The notes below the pieces were generated by a model. The model saw nothing but the letters and a program-made list of their open reading frames with translations. It was not told where the DNA came from and did no database searches. Shown in pieces: positions 18,837 through 26,450 of a stretch of 64,000 nucleotides of DNA. The stretch's first letter is position 1. Each line of letters begins with the position of its first letter. Source of the stretch: Curvivirga sp965219885. Its GTDB lineage: Bacteria > Pseudomonadota > Alphaproteobacteria > UBA8366 > Aestuariispiraceae. The stretch is taken from contig NZ_CBDCOT010000009.1 of the NCBI RefSeq assembly GCF_965219885.1, positions 248,001 through 312,000 on the forward strand, given 5' to 3'. The position numbers and the translations under genes were made by a program.

Positions 18837-20256
18837 TAAAAAAGATACAATCGAATCAGAACTTATTTATGAAGCTGATTTAGAAAGACTGATATCAAAA
18901 ATACAAAAACTCCATAGTCAATCTGCTTCAATCTGCGTTTTTCTCGGAGAGGACATAGATTGTCCTGATAACATTATCAAACTAAGTACCGACCAATTAG
19001 CAGAAATAACTGAAAACCGAGCTAAATACTTCTTCATCTTATCTAAAAATACAGAGACTATTCAAAAAGCATCTCATTTTCTTGGTAAAAAAAACAATAT
19101 AAAAGTGTTTATATTATCTGATGAGGCACATCAAAAAGAACCAGTCTTTCTTATCAGTCCACCTAAAGCAGGAAGCCATCTACTCATTTCTCTTATGACC
19201 GCATTTGGCTATTTACATGGTGGAGCATTACCAACCACGCCCAAGTATGGCAAATGGTATAATTTAGAACATGATAGTATCCATACTTTAGCATCCGAGT
19301 TCTTTTACAATAGAAACATTCAAGGTTATTCATATGGCGGCAGATTGAGCGCCTTTAACAACTGTTTAGGCGTTGTGATGTATCGTCACCCAAGAGATAT
19401 ACTGAAATCGAGATTGAGTTATTATTTTGATCCTGAACGCTCAATTATGGGACGTTTTATGGAACAGGAAAGCCGAATAAAAAAATTAGAAGCTTTATTA
19501 GATCCGAATAGTATTTTTGGTGATATGGGCCAAGAACTCGCCGATTTTGTTAACTGGATTCATTTTCCTAATATCATACCTGTGTCATTCGAAGAATTTA
19601 GTCCTATCAAACATTCGAAACACTATCATCTAGATCTTATTTGGGAATTACAACTTGCCTTGTGTGTCCCAGGAAAACCTTCCGAATACTTTCGTCAGGC
19701 ATATGGTAAATCTGACACCTTCAATGATGGCGCGATCTTCCCAGATGATGCGGATATTCAACAGGTATTACCTGAATTATACGAGAAATGCCGTTATTAT
19801 ATGTCCAATCTCGGCTATAATGATAGTAGCCCCTATAGCGATGTTATTCCAAATTCTCGCTTAAAAAGAACCTCCATCCACGATTACAGGCCAAAAGATA
19901 CCAGTATACAGATAGAAGCTCTCTTTGAGCATAATATCCTATATAGAAACAAAAGATACTATGCTTTGAAATATGGACATCCCAACGAAACTTTTATTGA
20001 TGAGCATCAAAAAGATCCCCAAAAATACTTTCAATCAGACAGATTAGAAGAGACAAAGTTGTTTCTTCAAATAAATGAAGTAACAAAACGCACTGGACTT
20101 CTAGATCAAAACATCCAACTATCCTCTTTGATTAGTATATTGTCTGACGATCCTTGTGAAATTCAGATAATTGATGATAGCGGTGAAACTTACGAATTTG
20201 AAGTCACTTCCACATCTCCTATGGTACTCCGAATCCGTAAAAAAAATCGTCTTTAA
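18799..20256 (+). CDS. Sulfotransferase-domain protein
   Basis: 485 residues. An N-terminal part of about 110 residues is unrecognised. The next segment, FLISPPKAGSHLLISLM, looks like the 5'-phosphosulfate-binding loop of PAPS-dependent sulfotransferases (121-128). VMYRHPRDILKSRLSYYF (about 193-210) fits the 3'-phosphate-binding strand with its Arg and Ser. The gene overlaps the Maf-like gene by 38 bp. A second in-frame ATG at 18826 would reduce the overlap to 11 bp, and neither start has a strong ribosome site. It probably sulfates the glycan made by this locus, but the acceptor is unknown. Confidence 0.72.
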   Translation: MKQTKLTITMTYDKKDTIESELIYEADLERLISKIQKLHSQSASICVFLGEDIDCPDNIIKLSTDQLAEITENRAKYFFILSKNTETIQKASHFLGKKNNIKVFILSDEAHQKEPVFLISPPKAGSHLLISLMTAFGYLHGGALPTTPKYGKWYNLEHDSIHTLASEFFYNRNIQGYSYGGRLSAFNNCLGVVMYRHPRDILKSRLSYYFDPERSIMGRFMEQESRIKKLEALLDPNSIFGDMGQELADFVNWIHFPNIIPVSFEEFSPIKHSKHYHLDLIWELQLALCVPGKPSEYFRQAYGKSDTFNDGAIFPDDADIQQVLPELYEKCRYYMSNLGYNDSSPYSDVIPNSRLKRTSIHDYRPKDTSIQIEALFEHNILYRNKRYYALKYGHPNETFIDEHQKDPQKYFQSDRLEETKLFLQINEVTKRTGLLDQNIQLSSLISILSDDPCEIQIIDDSGETYEFEVTSTSPMVLRIRKKNRL

Positions 20257-20298
20257 TACTCAACCAATCAAACTCCTTTTTTTGTCCAGAGGTAATTG

Positions 20299-21645
20299 AT
20301 GCCCAATTCTAAATTTGCTCCACTCGTTGTCGGCCTCCCAAGAAGTGGCTTCTCTTTACTAGCCTCTGTAATTATTCATTTTTTTAAAAGAATGCCGAAT
20401 AACAAGTTTGATGAGAGATGCAAGGTTTACAGGATTTTCTGTGATACATTTGGGCAGCAATTTTCAGAAGACATAATCAAAACGATCAAACTACATTCAC
20501 CAGATACTACTGTTTTATTTAACGATAACTTTCGTAAAATGGCAGGAGGACCAATTTGGAACCAAGATGAAAAAGGAAAAAAAGCTTATTTTAGAAAATA
20601 TATCGGGCTTGGTGATAAAGGTGATTTCACTCTAATTACATCTTACCCTCTAGAAGTTCTGGACCAATATGAAATCGTCCATTCACATGGCCCTTATAAA
20701 AGTTGGCTTAACATTCCTGAATTTGCTGATTATCAACGTTTCGCATCTATTCGTAATCCTGCAGGAATAATTAATTCTGCCTGCCACTCTCTAAATGCAC
20801 TTGCAAGTGAGTATATACAATTACTTGCTCCAAACATAAATGCAGAGCAAGCTAGAGTAGACTTGGCATATTACAAACTAAGCGATTTAAAATTTTTTGA
20901 CGCACTAGCAATGCCTTTGAAAGAGGGCTTAGAAGAGTTGATGAAATATGCAGATCAATATCACATTGTGGCTTGGGAGGATGTAGTCACAAATCCAAAA
21001 GAAACAATATACAAGCTTGCTGAAGAAATAGGTTTCCCACTATCTCAAGAAACATGTGATCAAATCTGGAGTCAAATTGGGTTTAGAAATCTAACAGGTG
21101 CACATAAACACAATTATAGAGTTGGTAAGGCTTATGTCGGAGATGAAAACGAAAGCTTAACAAATGAGCATATTCAACTACTAAAGGATGCAGGCTTTGA
21201 TAAATATTCCAATTTCTTTGGTTATGGGGATCTCCAGTATCTAGATCCGTCGAAATATACTAACTTTCAAAAAGAAGTTAGTGAGGCGATTCAAGCCGGT
21301 AAAATAATTGACCCTTTAAAAGATCGTGTCTTGTTTGATTGTGCATTTAACAAAAGCAATATCGATTTTTCAGGATTTGGATTTAGAACTTATGAATGGC
21401 GGGACTTCACACGAATTGAACGCTCCAATATAAAAGATCCCACTATCGAGTTAGCAGTATCGGAGAGTGCAGAGATAATTGTGAAAGTTCTTGGTCACTT
21501 ATTTACAAGCCTCTCCAATGTTATCCATAAGAAAACATCCTTTAATAACTTCTCATCGGATGTAAAAAATGTTGCAGAATACTTCCCTGATGTAGATATC
21601 AATACATCGCTTAATAAAATCGAAGCAATATTAAGTCATCACTGA
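20299..21645 (+). CDS. Second sulfotransferase-like protein
   Basis: 448 residues, not obviously a copy of its neighbour. The N-terminal VVGLPRSGFSLLASVI (10-25) fits a PAPS phosphosulfate loop (PRSG). FASIRNPAGIINSACHSLNA (about 152-171) resembles the 3'-phosphate motif, though with RNP instead of the usual R-H/D-P. VAWEDVVTNPKETIYKLAEEIGF is typical of sulfotransferase C-terminal parts. ATG 20299 is preceded by AGAGGT; the TTG three bases earlier is less likely. It is the last gene of the rightward operon and faces the broken radical SAM gene. Confidence 0.65.
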   Translation: MPNSKFAPLVVGLPRSGFSLLASVIIHFFKRMPNNKFDERCKVYRIFCDTFGQQFSEDIIKTIKLHSPDTTVLFNDNFRKMAGGPIWNQDEKGKKAYFRKYIGLGDKGDFTLITSYPLEVLDQYEIVHSHGPYKSWLNIPEFADYQRFASIRNPAGIINSACHSLNALASEYIQLLAPNINAEQARVDLAYYKLSDLKFFDALAMPLKEGLEELMKYADQYHIVAWEDVVTNPKETIYKLAEEIGFPLSQETCDQIWSQIGFRNLTGAHKHNYRVGKAYVGDENESLTNEHIQLLKDAGFDKYSNFFGYGDLQYLDPSKYTNFQKEVSEAIQAGKIIDPLKDRVLFDCAFNKSNIDFSGFGFRTYEWRDFTRIERSNIKDPTIELAVSESAEIIVKVLGHLFTSLSNVIHKKTSFNNFSSDVKNVAEYFPDVDINTSLNKIEAILSHH

Positions 21646-21659
21646 GTCTCATCATAACT

Positions 21660-21845
21660 TCATGGGTTTATATGTTGTAATAAACTAAAATGACTGGACG
21701 ATTTTAAAATCCCATACTGTTGATAATTTCCAAATCTAATCACCTTTTCGAGGTCTACATTACTAGCTAAAATCTTTCGTGCGAGAGGGATTGGTAGAGC
21801 AATATAATTTCCAAACCATGCATATAATATATGCGTTTCTGTCAT
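21660..21845 (-). CDS. Short unrecognised open frame, possibly a gene remnant
   Basis: 61 codons from ATG 21845, downstream of the radical SAM pseudogene on the same strand. I recognise no domain. Its position beside a decayed gene and the lack of a good ribosome site suggest leftover coding sequence rather than a functional gene. A real small protein cannot be excluded. Confidence 0.25.
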   Translation of the reverse strand: MTETHILYAWFGNYIALPIPLARKILASNVDLEKVIRFGNYQQYGILKSSSHFSLLQHINP

Positions 21846-21863
21846 GCCGATTTGTGTCGGAAT

Positions 21864-22974
21864 TTATTGTGACAAATTTGAACCGGGTTCAAACGCACTA
21901 TTGTTAGTATCAATCGCCTTATCTCCTGCGACACAGAATTTGAAATGACACGTATCGCAGTTCTCCGGATTAAGAAACAGACCTTCACGCACAGTCATTG
22001 CTGTCACATTATTCCATACATCCTTAATCGATTTATCTTTTATTTCACCGATCTTAAATGCGTTGCAAATCGATAAATCAAGATTAGCATTAATCTTAAC
22101 CATTTATACGGAGCCGCGCATGTTAATGGGAAAGGAGAACTCGGATCACATGCATTCCTATAAAAATTTGTAGCAAACAGCACATTTTTCTTCGCATGTT
22201 GAAGAGCAGCAGTTACATAATTGTCATATTTATGCTTCAATTTCACATGTTCAAAAAAACTACTAGAAATCGCAATGTCAGGCTTCTTTTCCATCATATA
22301 GTCTAGCAAATCTGAGAATGCCTCGATAACTTCATCATCAACTTCCGAGAGACATTCAGGCTCAAGTTCGGAACTACTCCATCTTAGAGCCATAGGAATG
22401 AAGCCTATAGACTTAAAACCTAAACTATCCCAATATTTTACACACTCTATCATCTCATGAAGGTTACGTTTCATAATCACACAATTTATAGTAAATTGTG
22501 TAGAAGTATTTTTAGAGCATTTCGGAATTTCGATATTTTCTCGAGTGTCGCCTTCCAATTTGCCCGAACTCTTATCCATTCATATGTTTCTTCACGAATA
22601 CCATCGAAAGAAATGCCCACTCTTTCGATGGGAACACTTGCTAGGGCTTCAATATTCTCATCAGTGAACAACGTCCCATTCGTAATAAATTGAATTGGAT
22701 AACCTTTTTCACCTAAGGTTGTGACTAATTTCGTAAAACCTTTATGGGCCATTGGCTCAAACGCTGCGCCGATGATAATCTTTGTTGTAGAGGGCAGTTC
22801 TAATATTCTTTCTAAAAGAATATCGATGTCCACTTTAACTTTAGATAGAGGCTTAATTTAGGTTACATGACACATCCGGCAACGTAAATTACATGTATCT
22901 ATCGGCTCTATAAAGACAACATCTGGATCAGATGCAGCCACAGCATGTTTTCCCTCTGGATACAAATCCGTCAT
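21864..22974 (-). pseudogene. Broken radical SAM/SPASM enzyme gene
   Basis: Reads as one radical SAM protein of about 370 residues only if three lesions are repaired. Frame one starts at ATG 22974 and contains the cluster motif CNLRCRMC (C-x3-C-x2-C). It then hits an in-frame TAA at 22858-22860, and continues past it with TNGTLFTDENIEAL and GISFDGI to about 22510. A one-base loss in the T-run at 22509-22513 moves the reading to a second frame (FTINCVIMKRNLHEMIECV onward). Another one-base loss near 22096-22105 moves it to a third. That frame carries the SPASM cysteines (SICNAF, then NCDTCHFKFC). SPASM proteins modify peptides or sugars using extra Fe-S clusters. One lesion is a substitution and one lies outside a homopolymer, so simple sequencing error is unlikely. 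Confidence 0.82.
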
Positions 22975-23052
22975 TATCTTAAAATCTTTCAAATATTTTG
23001 TAATTCAATCCTGATGATATCATTATAAGCAACGCTCACATAGATATCTATT

Positions 23053-25017
23053 CTAGTTAGTATCTAAACATCCGTTTAAGGGTGCGTATATTCGTTCATC
23101 GCTAACGCCCCATTCTTTAAGTTCTTCATATATCTTCTCGGTATCACGATGAGGCATGATAACAACTTTAGCTTTTGGAAAGGTATAAAATATCTCCTGA
23201 TTGAAATGTTTAATAGGCCAATCAAACATCTTCATTCCTCTCAATGCCGGGCGGTTTTGCAATAAGGCATTTATATTCAAATCAAAGAAATTCATGCCAA
23301 GAGCGGCGATACAATCAATCGTACTAAATGCTAGAACAGGTGCTACAAAAACTGTCTGATCGGTTTCTGCTATTTCATTAACCTTTTGAATATATTTCTC
23401 AAAAGCATCCGCAAACACACTAAATGAAACAAATGAAACCAACACTCGCTTAGAACAGTGAGAACAAATCTGGCGCGTAGGTTCCAGCAATTTAAGTTGA
23501 TCTGCCCAGTTTTCTTCAGATGGCATCACACGTGGTAAGATATATTCGCACGTCTCCCCACAATGAGGGCATTCACCTTGTACCTGATGAAGTGTTTTAT
23601 TATCAAAATAGGGATGCGTGAAACCTGCTTTATCAGCGATGCCGAATTTGAGATTCTTAAGGTGCTTCAAACCATATAATTGAGTTTGAACATGCTGATC
23701 CACTGCTGAAAAGATATCCTCATCTTTCATCTTCGTCATATTATATTGTGGACGTGTATGGATCGTTTCATAATAATTACTGCGATCCCCTATTAACCCC
23801 TTACGAACCGTATGGTCAAAAATGGGGCTTCCAGGATAAGGTGTTACGTAGTCACAGTGGATAATATGATCCTTACAGTGTTTTTCATAAAAATCTATTG
23901 TATTCTCTATAGAGCTTTGTGTCTCAGCAGGGTCGCCAAAAATAAAGTTCCCCTGGACACCTACACCTGCTTGCTCCGTAATCTCGATTGCATGCTGTAT
24001 TTCTTTAACCGTTACTTTCTTCTGCATGCTATCTAGTACATTGTCATCCGCACTTTCGAAGCCATATCCAATATAAACGCATCCAGCATCTTTCATATCA
24101 CGTAGTAAATCTGGCGTCACATCACAAACACGCATAGAAGCGTTCCAATGAATACCAAGCTTCGTCTCCCGCATTAAATCACAAAACTCACGGATACGGT
24201 CTTCCTTCACAGAAAACAAATCATCATAAATCTTTAGAATATTAATATCGTATTTATCGTGAAAATGAGTAACCTCATCGACAACAGAACGCATGGTACG
24301 ACCGCGATATTTACGTCGAGACCCTTCTACAGTTGAATATTGGCAGAATGTACATTTATAAGGACAAGATCGACCTGAACTGATAGGTAACATGCGAGGG
24401 CGTGTTTCCTTCAGTACTTTGAAATATTGATCCGTTTGATTGGACATTTCAAAATATGTATTGATATCCAATACATCATAATCCGGTAATGCAAGATCAT
24501 CTAACTTTTTCACAGCAGGACGCAATTTATTATAGATCGCTCGGCCATCTTTCCAATAGGCAAGATTGTCAATATCATGAACTGCTTGATGAGTTTCTAG
24601 CGCACTAACGAGATCAAGGATCGGATCTTCACCTTCATCCATGATCGCAAAGTCTGGTCTTAACATCTCAAAAGCAACCCGGTCATTGGTCATAATGCTG
24701 CCACCACATACTATAGGCACATGAGATGCATGTTGACGACTTAGTTGAATAGCATCACGTAAAAATAAATATTCTGCTGCCATTGCCCCAACAGCAATTA
24801 ATTCAGGCTGATAAGTGTTTATTGCGTTTTTTATAGCTTCCTCCAGAACAACGTAAGCGGGCCGACCTGACATGTCATAGTTCGTCGTAACCCCAAAAAC
24901 CGAATGCCCCGCTGCTTTTAAGGCTCCTGCAATATAAGCGGGCCCTTGTGGAAGCATATCAAGGTTAGGAGGCGGAGCCGGATAATTAGTCTGGGGTATT
25001 ATTAATGCTATTCTCAT
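23053..25017 (-). CDS. Cobalamin-type radical SAM enzyme with zinc-ribbon C-terminal part
   Basis: 654 residues. An N-terminal B12-binding-like Rossmann domain (about 1-145) lacks the DxHxxG base-off motif, as many family members do. The radical SAM core has C218-x3-C222-x2-C225 (SGRSCPYKCTFC). After about residue 460 comes an unusual extension. It holds two CxxC pairs, CPHC at 483-486 and CSHC at 518-521, that look like a zinc ribbon, then an alpha/beta stretch to the end. It may be a C-methyltransferase or another radical rearrangement enzyme acting on the sugar. The substrate is unknown. It is the last intact gene of the leftward operon, 66 bp after the TIR-like gene. Confidence 0.85.
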   Translation of the reverse strand: MRIALIIPQTNYPAPPPNLDMLPQGPAYIAGALKAAGHSVFGVTTNYDMSGRPAYVVLEEAIKNAINTYQPELIAVGAMAAEYLFLRDAIQLSRQHASHVPIVCGGSIMTNDRVAFEMLRPDFAIMDEGEDPILDLVSALETHQAVHDIDNLAYWKDGRAIYNKLRPAVKKLDDLALPDYDVLDINTYFEMSNQTDQYFKVLKETRPRMLPISSGRSCPYKCTFCQYSTVEGSRRKYRGRTMRSVVDEVTHFHDKYDINILKIYDDLFSVKEDRIREFCDLMRETKLGIHWNASMRVCDVTPDLLRDMKDAGCVYIGYGFESADDNVLDSMQKKVTVKEIQHAIEITEQAGVGVQGNFIFGDPAETQSSIENTIDFYEKHCKDHIIHCDYVTPYPGSPIFDHTVRKGLIGDRSNYYETIHTRPQYNMTKMKDEDIFSAVDQHVQTQLYGLKHLKNLKFGIADKAGFTHPYFDNKTLHQVQGECPHCGETCEYILPRVMPSEENWADQLKLLEPTRQICSHCSKRVLVSFVSFSVFADAFEKYIQKVNEIAETDQTVFVAPVLAFSTIDCIAALGMNFFDLNINALLQNRPALRGMKMFDWPIKHFNQEIFYTFPKAKVVIMPHRDTEKIYEELKEWGVSDERIYAPLNGCLDTN

Positions 25018-25083
25018 TATTTTAACTCCCGAACATTACAAAACAAACTGACCCTAAAAAACTTAAATCGATCACTACCATTG

Positions 25084-25497
25084 TTAAACTTTCTGAATTT
25101 CTTGCCGAATTTGATTTAAATCCCAAACCATTGGGAAAACATCGCTTCCGTCAAGCAATCCTTGATAACTTAAAGTTTGAGAGTCAGGTAATGCGATAAT
25201 CTTCTTTCCTAATTTTCGCGCTTGCTCAATCTCATAATCTATCCATTCACGGCTGCTTTTTGATTGATATGGTTCCTCCAAGAACACAACCGCTTCGGCT
25301 GGTAGGATCTGTGTAAAAAGCATATTCTTCAACGCCAGTTTACCAGTTTCAGTATGTGTACTTATGGCAGGATCATACCAAGGAACACTATAGTTAATCC
25401 ATGGTGTTTCCTTAATATTCTCCATCATTGATGTTAACAAATTCCAGTCATTATGAAATCGCCAAGCATGTGTTATAAATATTGATACTTTTTTCAT
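25084..25497 (-). CDS. TIR-like (MTH538/DUF1863) domain protein
   Basis: Compact 137-residue protein that starts VSIFITHAWRFHNDW and continues with EEPYQSKSSREWIDYEIEQA and a GKKIIAL strand. This is the pattern of the MTH538 branch of TIR-like folds, which includes the ThsB-type sensors of Thoeris defence. I chose ATG 25497 because homologous proteins begin right at this strand; an in-frame GTG at 25524 would add nine residues. No Thoeris effector (ThsA) is adjacent. It sits inside the sugar operon between an SDR and a radical SAM gene. Its role here could be nucleotide-related catalysis, a non-enzymatic scaffold or an inserted defence gene. Confidence 0.68.
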   Translation of the reverse strand: MKKVSIFITHAWRFHNDWNLLTSMMENIKETPWINYSVPWYDPAISTHTETGKLALKNMLFTQILPAEAVVFLEEPYQSKSSREWIDYEIEQARKLGKKIIALPDSQTLSYQGLLDGSDVFPMVWDLNQIRQEIQKV

Positions 25498-25598
25498 GGT
25501 TACTACTTTAATTTTAATGTTCACTCGAAGCGGAATAGCAAATATTTATCTCTACAATTAAAAGCATAACATCCATTTCACTAACAGTTCGATTGTCT

Positions 25599-26450
25599 TT
25601 ACAATCCCGCAGCATAAGGCAGACGATCTGTAAATCGATAGGATGCTCCATTATGGTGAAAGAAATAGCCATTTGGACCATCAAATCCTTGTGCCAGCAA
25701 TTTTAACAGCATAGGTATTATTTTGAGTGGACTTTCTTCTGAACCTTGATTCATTTCGCTTTTTGCTTCTGTTGGTATCAAGACATTCATTTGGATATCT
25801 TCATCAGGCATTTTCATTGCAGTTTCATGAGCCATAGACATTGTCATATTATTCAATGCTGCTTTCGAAACGTTATATGGCCCAACACCACCTTTATAAC
25901 TCCAGCCTGCAAGGGAAGAGAAATTCACTATTCTAAGTTTGTTACCTGGTTTATGTAATCGAATTAATTCGCGAGATGCATACCATGGAGCAGTTACATT
26001 CGTTTGCATAATACTTTGCCAATCTTCTAACTCTAACGTTAACATAGGAGATTGATTTCGCCCTGGTGATTTGCAAGGCAATGCCGCATTATTGACCCAG
26101 CCATGAATTTCTCCATATTCTGACAAAAACCGACATAAATAATCTGTAACTTGCTTTTCTTTCGTAAGATCAACAGGTGCAATGAAAATTCTGTGCTCAT
26201 CGCCCCCTTCAGACATCAACAAAGCTTTCGCTGCTTCTAGTTTCGATAGTCTTCGTGACAACAGAATAACTGTTGCTCCAAGAACAGATAAAACTCTAGA
26301 TATCTCTAGTCCATAGCCAGTTGCGGCACCTGTTACGCAGATTGTCATTCTGGCAATTTCTCCGACTTCATCAGCACTTAGACCAAAACAATGATCCTGC
26401 CACTCTGACGGATTGGAATATCTATCTAGATCAAACTGTTGAATTCTCAT
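25599..26450 (-). CDS. Short-chain dehydrogenase/reductase
   Basis: 283 residues with a 35-residue N-terminal extension before the cofactor motif TGAATGYG (40-47). NNAA is at 120-123, followed by catalytic S178/S179, Y192 and K196 (PYNVSKAAL). NAD(P)-dependent oxidation or reduction of a hydroxyl/keto group is expected. It overlaps the upstream radical SAM gene by 4 bp (ATGA), so the two are translationally coupled and probably act on the same intermediate. Confidence 0.85.
   Translation of the reverse strand: MRIQQFDLDRYSNPSEWQDHCFGLSADEVGEIARMTICVTGAATGYGLEISRVLSVLGATVILLSRRLSKLEAAKALLMSEGGDEHRIFIAPVDLTKEKQVTDYLCRFLSEYGEIHGWVNNAALPCKSPGRNQSPMLTLELEDWQSIMQTNVTAPWYASRELIRLHKPGNKLRIVNFSSLAGWSYKGGVGPYNVSKAALNNMTMSMAHETAMKMPDEDIQMNVLIPTEAKSEMNQGSEESPLKIIPMLLKLLAQGFDGPNGYFFHHNGASYRFTDRLPYAAGL

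Noticed and set aside
22040..22833. Two separate small radical SAM-related genes (115 and 179 codons)
   Set aside because: They are consecutive pieces of one SPASM enzyme in shifted frames, and neither has a plausible start or all catalytic elements, so I merged them into a pseudogene.
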